Assembly: GCF_001307035.1 (NCBI RefSeq)
Contig: NZ_LKIU01000005.1
Location: 327,664 to 391,663, forward strand
Direction of reading: 5' to 3'
DNA: 64,000 nucleotides
Source: Arthrobacter sp. Edens01
Lineage (GTDB): Bacteria; Actinomycetota; Actinomycetes; Actinomycetales; Micrococcaceae
Part shown: positions 26,836 to 38,130 of the stretch, piece after piece
How positions within the stretch are numbered: position 1 is the stretch's first letter
How the letters are laid out: the number at the start of each line of letters is the position of its first letter
Program-made: the position numbers and the translations under genes
Notes under the pieces: model-generated
Database searches by the model: none
What the model was told of the DNA's origin: nothing
The model's input: the letters and a program-made list of their open reading frames with translations, nothing else

Positions 26836-27756
26836 ATGACAAGGGGGAGACTGAATTTGGTTTTTTTGCAGAAGGCTTTGAGTCCGGCGCAGGTTGAGTT
26901 CCTGGTGGGTGGTAACCGGGACACGGTTTCGGGGTTTGTGGTGAACGCCGGGGATGCGGTGAATGCGCGGACGCCGGAGGACTTGTTTGCCGTTCATGGC
27001 CTGGATTTCCCGGGGTCGCCGTGGGACCGGAGTGCCGGGTATGTTGATGTGCTGCGGTTCCAGGTGCCGTTGTCCGTTTATGTGCATGATGCTGCGGGTC
27101 CGGAGTTTGTGGACCGTCCGCCGTTTACTGGGACGGGGTTCGCGGGGTGGTCCGGTGGTGTGGTGCCGGTGTATTTCCTGGATGAGTGTGCGCTTCCGCC
27201 GGGAGCTGAGCTGTGGAGGATCCGGGCCGGGCAGCCCGAGGAACTGATTGCGGTCTATTTTGAGGTGGCGACCGGCTGGGGTGTGTCCGATACCTCGGGG
27301 ATTTCCCGGCCTGGTGCGCATACCCCCTCGCACATTATGGGCTGGTCGGCGGTGTGGCAGGGGCAGGTGTTCCGTGCTGATTTGGTGAATGAAGGCCGGT
27401 CCGTTGAAGTGGCGGCTGCGTCGGATCCTGGGGTGGAGGGTTTTGAGCAGACCCCGAAGGGGGTCTGGCGCCGGACGGTGGGGCTGGGGGAGATCCAGGA
27501 CTTCTATGAGCTGTTGGCGACGTGTTCGTGGCAGGGTGAGCCGTTCCGGATTACGGATGCCGCCCAGGGGGAGGATGGGCAGGTGTACCGGTTGTTCTAT
27601 ACGGGGCATAACGCGGACCGGGCTGAGGCGTTGGGGCTGAATAAGGCTGATGCCGGGGTGTATTGGACAGTGGTGCCGGCCTCCCAGGTGCAGGATGTTC
27701 AGGTGGTCCAGAATCGGTTGCCGTCCCTGGCGTTCCGGGGGTGGCCCGGTGACTAG
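26836..27756 (+). CDS. Toxin-tip/immunity fusion-like protein
   Basis: From ATG 26836 (a GTG/TTG start further in, such as TTG 26857 after GGGGGAGA, is possible) the product is 306 residues. The first half resembles the tip of the large toxin: SGFVVNAGD, RTPEDLFAVHGLDF, LRFQVP, and GAELWRI line up in order with GSFISQASD, RTVDEIILGLRLDY, VRFSV and GAEMWRI. From about residue 165 the sequence follows the immunity pattern (WQGQ, then about 55 residues on EIQDFYELLATCSWQGE, then VYWTVVPASQVQDV). Where the intact pair has a stop codon this frame reads through. An internal ATG at 27337 could make the immunity half alone. It has no export domain, so it is an orphan tip plus immunity module. Confidence 0.65.
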   Translation: MTRGRLNLVFLQKALSPAQVEFLVGGNRDTVSGFVVNAGDAVNARTPEDLFAVHGLDFPGSPWDRSAGYVDVLRFQVPLSVYVHDAAGPEFVDRPPFTGTGFAGWSGGVVPVYFLDECALPPGAELWRIRAGQPEELIAVYFEVATGWGVSDTSGISRPGAHTPSHIMGWSAVWQGQVFRADLVNEGRSVEVAAASDPGVEGFEQTPKGVWRRTVGLGEIQDFYELLATCSWQGEPFRITDAAQGEDGQVYRLFYTGHNADRAEALGLNKADAGVYWTVVPASQVQDVQVVQNRLPSLAFRGWPGD

Positions 27757-28273
27757 ATTACGGCTGGTACCACCTCTTCCCGATACAGGCGAGGAGAGGA
27801 CACCCGAGCCAGAGTACCGGCGCGCACAGCGATACTTGCCCAACGGAATGCGGGTCCCGGGAATGTACGGCGTCTTGCAGGGTGAGTGGTTTCGGGCCAA
27901 CTCATTGGGTCATGGACGCTTGTTTCTTTATACGCCTGCCGAAGAATCCCCGGGGGAACAGTGGCAGCCGTCTGATGATGCGGATGACAGGGGCAGGCCC
28001 TTGTCCTGGACCCGGATAGTCTCTGAAAGAGAGTTGGACCGGTTGGTGGACATCTCAGTGCTAGCAACTTGGCAAGGGCTCGGGGTAGGCATCCAAAAAT
28101 ACCGCGAGGGGACGGTGTATGCCTTTGTCGATGGCGGCCCGAAAGAGGACCAGATCCGCCGCGGAGAGATCCCGGAAATCACTATCGCCGGACCGGGTGA
28201 GTACCACGGAGAGTTTCGTTGGGAAGACCTATCGGACGTCGTTCTGACCGAGCACGATCTGCTGATGCGCTAA
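27749..28273 (+). CDS. Putative immunity family protein (copy 4)
   Basis: I start it at GTG 27749, overlapping the preceding stop by 8 bp (GTGACTAG); ATG 27848 is an alternative that removes an unconserved N-terminus. The 174-residue product keeps the layout of the family: GVLQGEWFRA, SPGEQW, SERELDRLVDISVLATWQG, an IPEITIAGPGEY segment and a closing WEDLSDVVL. It is the last gene of the array. Its stop interlocks with that of the convergent sigma-factor gene (CTAA, 28270-28273). Tandem divergent immunity genes are common behind polymorphic toxins and would protect against related toxins of other strains. Confidence 0.62.
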   Translation: MTRLRLVPPLPDTGEERTPEPEYRRAQRYLPNGMRVPGMYGVLQGEWFRANSLGHGRLFLYTPAEESPGEQWQPSDDADDRGRPLSWTRIVSERELDRLVDISVLATWQGLGVGIQKYREGTVYAFVDGGPKEDQIRRGEIPEITIAGPGEYHGEFRWEDLSDVVLTEHDLLMR

Positions 28274-29559
28274 GGCATTCCAGCGGCGCGGCCCTCTAAA
28301 ACCTCCCGCTCCCGGTCATTGCGCGCCAGCGCAGCAGCAGCACTGAATTCAGTCCGTGCCTCTTCGACCCGGCCGAGGCGGGACAGCAGCTCACCCCGCA
28401 CGCTGGGCAGCAGATGCGAGCCGCGGAGCGCACCCGTGGCAGCAAGCCGGTTCACCATCTCCAGAGCTGTTGCCGGACCGGTCGCCATGGATACCGCCAC
28501 CGCACGGTTGAGCTCCACCACAGGAGACGGTGACAGCCGGCCCAAAGCCTCATACAGCAGCACGATCCGCCGCCAGTTCGTACCCTCGACACTCGGGGCA
28601 ACTGCATGGCACTGCGCGATCGCGGCCTGCAGCGCATAGTTTCCGCGGCCCCGCCCCAGAGCATCAGCTTGGGCCATGGCAGCCCTTCCGCGCTCAATCT
28701 GTGCTCGGTCCCACAGCGTGCGGTCCTGCTCGTCGAGCAGCACTGGGGACCCGTCCGCGCGGGTTCGGGCACGGAACCTCGATGCCTGGAACTCCATCAG
28801 GGCCACCAAAGCGAGCGCCTCAGGCTCCTGCGGAACGAGCCGGGACAGCAGCCGCCCCAGCCGCAGTGCCTCTGCTGCCAGGTCCTGGCGCATCCACGAC
28901 TGTCCGGCGGACGCAGCGTATCCCTCCGTGAACAGGAGGTAGATCACCGCGAGCACCCCGCCGAGCCGGTCGCGCCATTCATTCGGTTCCGGAACACCGA
29001 ATGGCACATTTGCCGCTGCCAGCGTCTTCTTTGCCCGGACGATCCGCTGCTGGACCGTGGCCACCGGAAGCAGGAACAGCCGGGCAATCTCCCCGGTGGA
29101 CAGTCCGCCCACAATCCGAAGGGTCAACGCGACCTGCCCTTCCCGGGACAGCACCGGATGACAGGCAACAAAAACCAGCTTCAGGACGTCGTCCGGCAGC
29201 GGATCCCACGCCGGGGCGGCTTCGTCCCGGAGCTCCCTGCCGAGATCCGCGTAATGCTCCTCGAGACGCTCCGCCCGCCGCCAGGCATCAATCGCGCGGC
29301 GCTTGGCGACGGAGGTCAACCACGCAGCCGGGTTCCGCGGCACGCCCCCAGCTGGCCAGGAGGCCAGCGCCTCAGCCGCTGCTTCCTGGGCAACGTCCTC
29401 CGCCAGACCCAGATCCCCGGTGGCACGGGCCAGGGCCGCGACAATCCCGGCACCGTCAATCCGCCAAACGGCGTCTATCCGGTGGCGGACTGCCGCGGCC
29501 GCCGCTTCCTCACCAGCCGTCTCTTCATCCGCCGGGACCCCGCTACCTGCATCCGCCAT
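28270..29559 (-). CDS. ECF sigma factor, ECF42 group with C-terminal extension
   Basis: The start is ATG 29559 (a longer frame overlaps the upstream gene), giving 429 residues. A sigma-2 region (about 25-90; AEDVAQEAAAEALASWP, AWLTSVAKRRAIDAWRR) and sigma-4 region (about 125-175; LSTGEIARLF, TVQQRIVRAK) are followed by a helical C-terminal extension of about 230 residues (LLFTEGY, LALVALMEFQASR, LLYEALGRL, VELNRAVA). This extension and the adjacent DGPF/YCII gene identify the ECF42 group, which lacks an anti-sigma factor and is thought to be controlled through its extension. It follows the DGPF gene by 4 bp and is cotranscribed with it. Confidence 0.92.
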   Translation of the reverse strand: MADAGSGVPADEETAGEEAAAAAVRHRIDAVWRIDGAGIVAALARATGDLGLAEDVAQEAAAEALASWPAGGVPRNPAAWLTSVAKRRAIDAWRRAERLEEHYADLGRELRDEAAPAWDPLPDDVLKLVFVACHPVLSREGQVALTLRIVGGLSTGEIARLFLLPVATVQQRIVRAKKTLAAANVPFGVPEPNEWRDRLGGVLAVIYLLFTEGYAASAGQSWMRQDLAAEALRLGRLLSRLVPQEPEALALVALMEFQASRFRARTRADGSPVLLDEQDRTLWDRAQIERGRAAMAQADALGRGRGNYALQAAIAQCHAVAPSVEGTNWRRIVLLYEALGRLSPSPVVELNRAVAVSMATGPATALEMVNRLAATGALRGSHLLPSVRGELLSRLGRVEEARTEFSAAAALARNDREREVLEGRAAGMP

Positions 29560-29563
29560 GGCG

Positions 29564-30007
29564 CTAGGGGTTCTCTGCGCGCAGCTTCTCTTCCTGCTCG
29601 CGCCAGCCTTCTTCCTTCTGGATGTACTCGTTGTCAGCGAAGTCCTCAAAGTCAGAGGCATCGGTTACCCGCCGGACTTCCAGCTTCGCGCCTGGGCCAA
29701 GCGGGCACCGGCTGGCCCACTCCACAGCTTCCTCCTTTGAGGAAGCCTGGATGATCCAGAATCCGTTGAAAAGTTCGTGGGTCTCTCCATACGGCCCGTC
29801 GGTGATCAGCGGGGGATCCTGGGCGAAGTCCACCAGGAAGTTGGCGTCCTCCGTCGCTTCAGCCAGCCCTTCGCCAGCCAGCAGGACGCCGGCGTTGATC
29901 ATCGACTCGTTGTAGGCGCCCATGGCGTTGATGATTTCTTCAAACGGCATGTCCTTGGAAGCTTCAACGGCCGAATCAGTGGTCCGCATAATCATCATGT
30001 ATTTCAT
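29564..30007 (-). CDS. YCII/DGPF-type protein, ECF42 partner
   Basis: A 147-residue small cytoplasmic protein of the YCII-related family. It begins MKYMMIMR and contains the DGPF-type signature as TDGPYGETHELFNGFWII near residues 69-86, followed by a helical acidic C-terminus. DGPF proteins are the known genomic partners and main targets of ECF42 sigma factors; their biochemical function is unknown. The gene precedes the sigma-factor gene by 4 bp and is led by an ECF42-like promoter about 50 bp upstream. Confidence 0.9.
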   Translation of the reverse strand: MKYMMIMRTTDSAVEASKDMPFEEIINAMGAYNESMINAGVLLAGEGLAEATEDANFLVDFAQDPPLITDGPYGETHELFNGFWIIQASSKEEAVEWASRCPLGPGAKLEVRRVTDASDFEDFADNEYIQKEEGWREQEEKLRAENP

Positions 30008-30056
30008 GGCATTCTCCTGATCTCTAGGGGGAGCGCTCCGTGCTGCTCCTACTATG

Positions 30057-30085
30057 CCGTCGAACGGGCCGCACGGATATCGACA
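30057..30085 (-). promoter_or_regulatory. Candidate ECF42-dependent promoter of the DGPF-sigma operon
   Basis: On the minus strand TGTCGA (30085-30080) and CGACGG (30062-30057) are separated by exactly 17 bases and lie about 50 bases before the DGPF start codon. Published ECF42 target promoters carry TGTCGA at -35 and a CGA/TC-type -10, so this matches an autoregulated promoter. Confidence 0.7.
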
Positions 30086-30181
30086 GCCATTGGGAATTTA
30101 TTTCTCGAGCCGGGGACGCGCGGCAGCCGGCAGGTCCCGCATAGCTCCCGCCGCCGTCGTACATACGGCAAGATTGGGTAG

Positions 30182-33221
<3,040 letters not shown>

Positions 33222-33225
<4 letters not shown>

Positions 33226-33599
33226 GCAGGCCCCGGCACGCCGTGTGTGCGTGAATGCTGATCGCTGTGGTCCGAATGCGGCGCCCCAATGACGTGCAGC
33301 AACTGGTGAAGGGAATCGTCCACAATCCGGTAGCGGTGTTCACGCCCCACCTTGGCCGCCTGGACCCATTCCCTGTCCCGCAGCCGGCGCAGGGACTGGC
33401 TTACCACCGTCTGGGAAACCCCCGAAGCAGCTGCCAGCCGGGTCACGGTGATGCCGGGACTGAAATGCAGGCAGAGCAGCAGCTGCAGTCTCGTGGGATC
33501 TGAGATCAACTCGAACCGGGTACACCACGCCGCAACGTCCACTGCGTCCAGTGCGCGCGCTGCGGAGTCTTCTGGAGCCTTGCCGGTAGCGGATCCCAT
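33222..33599 (-). CDS. ArsR-family metalloregulator with His-rich tail
   Basis: The start is ATG 33599, with GGGAAGGG just upstream, giving 125 residues. A winged helix-turn-helix covers about residues 20-100 (ISDPTRLQLLLCL, VSQTVVSQSLRRLR, REHRYRI). The C-terminal 24 residues contain seven histidines (LLHVIGAPHSDHSDQHSRTH), as in ArsR repressors that sense Zn, Ni or Co through an alpha-5 or C-terminal site. It is divergent from a peptide/nickel-type ABC importer and a perfect 14-bp palindrome lies before the importer. It therefore probably represses that importer in response to metal. Confidence 0.85.
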
Positions 33600-33719
33600 G
33601 AACCCTTCCCTTACAGATTGCGGCTGCGAAACCAATTTCGGTTTGAAGCGCCCCTTCGATGCCTGAACCCTAGCTGTGCCCGGCGCAGGAATCGAGAATT
33701 GATCCACCAATAGCTGCAC

Positions 33720-33733
33720 ACGTATGCATACGT
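33720..33733. promoter_or_regulatory. Perfect 14-bp palindrome, candidate ArsR operator
   Basis: ACGTATGCATACGT reads identically on both strands. It overlaps a possible -10 (TATGCA, 33723-33728) that is 18 bp from TTGATC (33699-33704), and ends 14 bp before the chosen start of the solute-binding protein at 33748. Its position in the ArsR/ABC divergent gap fits an operator. Confidence 0.6.
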
Positions 33734-33747
33734 TGAGGGGTTTCCCT

Positions 33748-35349
33748 ATGCCAGCAGGAAAGCATCAGAGCAGGACCTTGGCGGCCGGCACCATACTGGT
33801 CTGCGGAGTTGTGGCCGGCTGCAGCGGCTCACCGGGGGAGACCACCGGAATCATCCTGGCGGATGCAAACGAACCCGGACAGTTCAACCCGGTTGGCGGT
33901 CACGGAGACAGCGGTCAGTCACAGATCTACGACGGCCTGCTGCGCCTGTCTCCCCAGGACGGGTCTTCGGCGCTTCCGGAGCTCGCGCCGTGGCTCGCGG
34001 AAGGCATGCCGGAGAGTAACGCCGAAGGAACGCAGTGGACAGTCCACGTCCGCTCCGGGGTGAAGTTCACCGACGGCACGGACCTGGACGCCGGGGACGT
34101 CGCGGCGACCTACCGCGCCGTCGTAGATCCGGCGTCGGCATCCGAACTGGCAACGTCCTTTGACATGCTCCAGGATGTCGAAGCCTCTGAGGACGGCACG
34201 GTCACCTTCACCCTGAAATACCCCTATGCGGGCTTCCCCAGCCGGCTGCTGCTGGGGATTGCACCGTCGGAACGGCTGACTCCGGGACTGGCGGCAGAGT
34301 CCACCCTCAACACGGATCCAGTGGGAACCGGACCGTACAGGCTCACGTCGCTCCGCCCGGGCGAAGCGGTCCTTACGGCCAATGAGGATCACTGGAACGG
34401 CGCTCCCGAAGTTGAAACCGTCACCATCATCCACGTCCCGGATGACAATTCGCGGGCCCAGCGGCTCCAGTCCGGGGAAATCGACGGTACGGTCCTGCCG
34501 CCGCTGCTGGCAGCCCAGTATGAGGGCAAGTCCGGATACATTTACGAGGCCGTCAAGACGGCCGACTGGCGTGGGCTGTCGCTGCCGGCGGACAGTGTCT
34601 TTGCCACTGACCCGGCCGCAGTTATGGCCATGAACATGGCTGCTGACCGCCAGGGCATGGTGAACCATGTCCTGGGCGGGCGCGGCAAACCCGCCCATAC
34701 TCCGGTGGCTGACATTTACGGGGAAGCCTTCGACCCGGACGCGGTGTTCGATTACGATCCCGAGGCAGCCGGTCAGCTGCTGGACGATGCAGGCTGGCTG
34801 CGCGGCGAAGACGGCATCCGGACCAGGGACGGAGAGCGCGCCGGGTTTGAGGTTGCCTACAACGCCACTGACACACTGCGGCGGGACCTTGCGCTCGCGT
34901 TTGCCTCGAACATGTCCGAACTCGGTGTAGACGTCACGCTTCTCGGCACGGACTGGAACGTCATCGAGGAGCGGCGCGGAGAAGTGGGCATCCTGCTCGG
35001 CGGCGGCGACAAGCCATATGACCTGGACACACAGCTCTTCGAAACCCTCCACAGCCCGCTTGAGGGCGGCTCGCCCTTTGCCAATCCCGGCGGCACCGGA
35101 AGCCCGGAAATGGACACCCACCTTGAGGCCGCGCGCAGCAGCCTGGACGCGGACGAACGCACGAAGCACTATTTGGCCGTCCAGGACCTCTACATCCAGG
35201 ATCCCGGCTACGTGATGCTGGCCTTCATCGACCACAACTACGTCCAGGAAGACCAGGGCTGGAACAACGTCCAGACCGTGCTGGAACCACACGCCCACGA
35301 CGTCGGCTGGGGCTTCTGGTGGAGTCTCCGCCACTGGACGCGGGACTAA
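33748..35349 (+). CDS. ABC transporter substrate-binding lipoprotein, peptide/nickel (family 5) type
   Basis: ATG 33748 is preferred over ATG 33724 because GAGGGG lies 7 bases before it and the earlier ATG falls inside the palindrome. The 533-residue product has a lipoprotein signal ending in VVAGC (lipobox Cys near residue 24), then a family 5 solute-binding fold (SQIYDGLLRL, GVKFTDG, DPVGTGPYRL, ...EDHWNG). Such proteins bind oligopeptides, nickel-ligand complexes or other metallophores. The His-tailed ArsR regulator next door favours a metal-chelate substrate, but this is inference. First gene of a five-gene importer operon. Confidence 0.9.
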   Translation: MPAGKHQSRTLAAGTILVCGVVAGCSGSPGETTGIILADANEPGQFNPVGGHGDSGQSQIYDGLLRLSPQDGSSALPELAPWLAEGMPESNAEGTQWTVHVRSGVKFTDGTDLDAGDVAATYRAVVDPASASELATSFDMLQDVEASEDGTVTFTLKYPYAGFPSRLLLGIAPSERLTPGLAAESTLNTDPVGTGPYRLTSLRPGEAVLTANEDHWNGAPEVETVTIIHVPDDNSRAQRLQSGEIDGTVLPPLLAAQYEGKSGYIYEAVKTADWRGLSLPADSVFATDPAAVMAMNMAADRQGMVNHVLGGRGKPAHTPVADIYGEAFDPDAVFDYDPEAAGQLLDDAGWLRGEDGIRTRDGERAGFEVAYNATDTLRRDLALAFASNMSELGVDVTLLGTDWNVIEERRGEVGILLGGGDKPYDLDTQLFETLHSPLEGGSPFANPGGTGSPEMDTHLEAARSSLDADERTKHYLAVQDLYIQDPGYVMLAFIDHNYVQEDQGWNNVQTVLEPHAHDVGWGFWWSLRHWTRD

Positions 35350-35352
35350 CCC

Positions 35353-36372
35353 GTGCCGGGCATCGAAGCCGCGTCCCGGCCGGCGCGACGGCGCAGGCGC
35401 CTGCGCCAGACGCGGGTGATCGTCCTGAGGCGTCTGGGCCTGGGCGTGCCGGTGGCCGTGGGCGTCTCCCTTCTCGTTTTCCTGCTCGCCAGCATCTCGC
35501 CCTTCGATCCGCTTGCCGCGTACCTGGGAGACCGCTTTGCACAGACCTCCGCGGAACAGCGCGAGGTGCTGTCCGAATCCCTCGGGCTGGGCACCTCGTG
35601 GATCCAGGCCTGGTGGCACTGGGTGACATCCGCGCTGTCAGGAGACCTTGGCTACTCCCGTGTGTTCCGCCAGCCGGTGGCGTCCGTGATTTCTGAACGG
35701 CTGCCCTGGACGCTGCTGGTCGCGGGAACCGGCCTGCTCCTGGCAGCCGTCGGTTCGCTGCTGCTGGCTGCCCGGTGCGCCCGCCGCCCGGGCGGTCTCC
35801 TGGATCGGATCACGGCAGCGGCGGCAACCCTGCTCCAGGGGCTGCCGCCGTTCGTGATCTCGCTGGGGCTGCTTATGGTTTTCGCCCTGGGCCTGGGGCT
35901 CCTGCCCGGGGGAGGGCTGAGCGATCCGGGCACGGAGCCAACTGCCGGGCAGGTGCTGCGCCATATGATCCTCCCCGTTACGGCTACGGCGCTTTCACAG
36001 CTTCCCTGGCTGGCACTTTCCCTGCGGGCTTCCACCAGGGAGGCGCTCGCATCCGACGCCGTGCGCGGAGCCCTGCTGCGCGGACTGTCCGAAAGGACCG
36101 TCGTCCGCCGGCACGTCATGCCTGCCGCCCTCGCTCCGTTCATCGCCGTCCTCGGCACCCGGCTGCCGGAAGTCATCGTGGGGGCGGTGCTGGTGGAGAC
36201 GGTGTTCTCCTGGCCGGGGCTGGCGGCAGCGGTGGTTTCCTCGGCGCAGGCCCTGGACTTCGCGCTGCTGGCGGCCTTGACGGTGCTGACAACCGCAGCA
36301 GTGCTCGCCGGTTCGCTGGTCGCAGACCTGCTGTATGTCTGGATTGATCCGAGGGTGTCCGCCGATGTCTAG
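35353..36372 (+). CDS. ABC transporter permease, DppB/NikB type
   Basis: A 339-residue inner-membrane permease starting at GTG 35353, three bases after the lipoprotein stop. An Arg-rich N-terminus precedes the first helix (about residues 29-48), the periplasmic region contains the family segment LGTSWIQAWWHWVTSALSGD, and five more helices follow. The EAA-like cytoplasmic loop is RASTREALASDAVRGALLRG. Forms the transmembrane pore together with the next gene. The stop overlaps the next start by 8 bp (ATGTCTAG). Confidence 0.9.
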   Translation: MPGIEAASRPARRRRRLRQTRVIVLRRLGLGVPVAVGVSLLVFLLASISPFDPLAAYLGDRFAQTSAEQREVLSESLGLGTSWIQAWWHWVTSALSGDLGYSRVFRQPVASVISERLPWTLLVAGTGLLLAAVGSLLLAARCARRPGGLLDRITAAAATLLQGLPPFVISLGLLMVFALGLGLLPGGGLSDPGTEPTAGQVLRHMILPVTATALSQLPWLALSLRASTREALASDAVRGALLRGLSERTVVRRHVMPAALAPFIAVLGTRLPEVIVGAVLVETVFSWPGLAAAVVSSAQALDFALLAALTVLTTAAVLAGSLVADLLYVWIDPRVSADV

Positions 36373-37231
36373 CACCGTGGAAGCTGCAGATCTCCGTCTC
36401 ACCGGCCCCGCCGTCCGGAGGCGGGGACTCCGTGCAGCCGGCACGATCCTGGGTGTGGCTGTCCTGGTGCTGATTGCGTCCTACGCCGTCTTTGTTCCGA
36501 TGCTTGCCGGCACGGACGAAAAGCTGACCGATTTCAGCTCCGCCCGGCTGCCGCCGTCGGCCGCCCACCCCTTCGGAACCGACCACGCGGGCCGCGACCT
36601 CTTCATCCGGCTTGCCTCCGGGCTGCGTGTCTCACTGCTCATCGCTGTTCTCTGTGCGCTTGCCTCGATGGGACTCGGGATGCTGATAGGGGCCGTGTCG
36701 GCGGCGCTCGGCGGCCGGACGGACCGAATCGTCATGCGGGTGGTCGATGGCATCAACGCTGTGCCCCACCTGCTGCTGGGGGTGGTCATTGTTGCGATGT
36801 TCCGCGGCTCCGTGACAGCCATCATCGCCTCCATTGCGCTCACGCACTGGACGCAGGTCGCGAGGATTGTCCGCGCCGAGGTCCTGTCCCTGCGCAGCCG
36901 GGAATACGTGGAGGCTGCCTACCTCCTTGGGTCGACCCGGCGAGAGGTACTGCGGCGGCATTTCCTTCCCGGGACGCTGGCACAGGGGGTAGTGGCCACT
37001 GTCATGCTGCTCCCGCACGCCATCTGGCACGAGTCCACGCTCTCTTTCCTGGGGCTGGGCCTGTCTCCGGACCAGGCATCCCTGGGAACGCTTCTGAAGG
37101 AAGCGCAGTCGGAAGTGATGCTCGGCGGCTGGTGGGCCCTGGTTTTCCCGGCACTGCTCCTGCTGGTTACCACCCTGGCTGTGGCCGCCTGCGGGAAAGG
37201 ACTCCTCTCCCGGACGGAAGGAAGACAATGA
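36365..37231 (+). CDS. ABC transporter permease, DppC/NikC type
   Basis: The start is taken as ATG 36365, within the end of the preceding gene, giving 288 residues. One N-terminal helix (about 23-45), the family hallmark HPFGTDHAGRDLF near residue 63, four further helices, and the EAA loop REYVEAAYLLGSTRREVLRRH are present. It is the second permease subunit of the peptide/nickel-type importer. The stop overlaps the first ATPase start by ATGA, continuing the tightly coupled operon. Confidence 0.9.
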   Translation: MSSTVEAADLRLTGPAVRRRGLRAAGTILGVAVLVLIASYAVFVPMLAGTDEKLTDFSSARLPPSAAHPFGTDHAGRDLFIRLASGLRVSLLIAVLCALASMGLGMLIGAVSAALGGRTDRIVMRVVDGINAVPHLLLGVVIVAMFRGSVTAIIASIALTHWTQVARIVRAEVLSLRSREYVEAAYLLGSTRREVLRRHFLPGTLAQGVVATVMLLPHAIWHESTLSFLGLGLSPDQASLGTLLKEAQSEVMLGGWWALVFPALLLLVTTLAVAACGKGLLSRTEGRQ

Positions 37232-38130
37232 ACAGCATCGCGATCCGCGCCGAGGGGCACACCGTACGCATTCCCAGCCGCACGCGGCGGGGCACAGGCT
37301 GGGTCCACGCAGCCACCGACGTGGCCTTCAGCGCATACCGGGGCGGGGTGCATGCCCTTGTTGGTGAATCCGGCTGCGGGAAGACTACCTTCGCCTCCGC
37401 CGTCCTCGGCATGCTGCCGCCGGGAACGATGGCCGCCGGTGAGCTGGACTATGTGGATGCCTCCGGCACCCGGACCCCGCTGACGGCGGGGCGGGACGGA
37501 GCCGCCCGTGCGGCCAAACTGCGCGGGCGGGTCATCGGCTATGTTCCCCAGTCTCCGGCCACCTACCTGACACCCGTGCGGACCGTCGGATCCCAGCTTG
37601 GGGAAACGGTCCGCGAACTGGGCGGAGCCAGGAACCCGCAGGATCTGCTGGCGCAGGTGAACCTGGAGGCGCAGGCGCTGGACGCGTTTCCACACGAGCT
37701 CAGCGGCGGCATGCTGCAGCGGGCAGCCATCGCCTTTGCCCTGGCCGGCGGTCCGGACGTCCTGCTGGCCGACGAACCGGTTTCCGGCCTGGACCCTGAC
37801 CTGGCACAGCTGACGCTGGGGCTGCTGCGCCGCGTCGCCGACGCCGGCGCCGCCGTCGTCCTCATTACCCACGATCTGCAGCGCCTGGCCGATTCAGGCA
37901 CTGCGGACGAAGTCTCGGTCATGTATGCCGGGCGCATCGTGGAGTCCGGCCCGGCGTCCGAAGTCCTGGAGCTTCCGTCCCATCCGTACTCGCGGGATCT
38001 GCTCGCAGCCCTGCCCGCCAACGGACTTCAGGCGATGCCCGGCACCTCCCCGGAGCTGACGGACCTTCCCCCGGAGTACAGCTACGCCGAGCGGCTCGCG
38101 GCGGCAGCGGAGGCCGGCTATGCCCGCTGA
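37228..38130 (+). CDS. ABC transporter ATP-binding protein, DppD/NikD type
   Basis: ATG 37228, preceded by GGAAGGA, gives 300 residues. Walker A GESGCGKTT is near residue 45, Q-loop YVPQSPAT near 109, signature LSGGMLQRA near 157 and Walker B LLADEPVSGLD near 180, with a switch His in ITHD. The C-terminal segment resembles the oligopeptide/dipeptide ATPase extension. It pairs with the following shorter ATPase to drive the importer. It overlaps that gene by 11 bp. Confidence 0.92.
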   Translation: MNSIAIRAEGHTVRIPSRTRRGTGWVHAATDVAFSAYRGGVHALVGESGCGKTTFASAVLGMLPPGTMAAGELDYVDASGTRTPLTAGRDGAARAAKLRGRVIGYVPQSPATYLTPVRTVGSQLGETVRELGGARNPQDLLAQVNLEAQALDAFPHELSGGMLQRAAIAFALAGGPDVLLADEPVSGLDPDLAQLTLGLLRRVADAGAAVVLITHDLQRLADSGTADEVSVMYAGRIVESGPASEVLELPSHPYSRDLLAALPANGLQAMPGTSPELTDLPPEYSYAERLAAAAEAGYAR

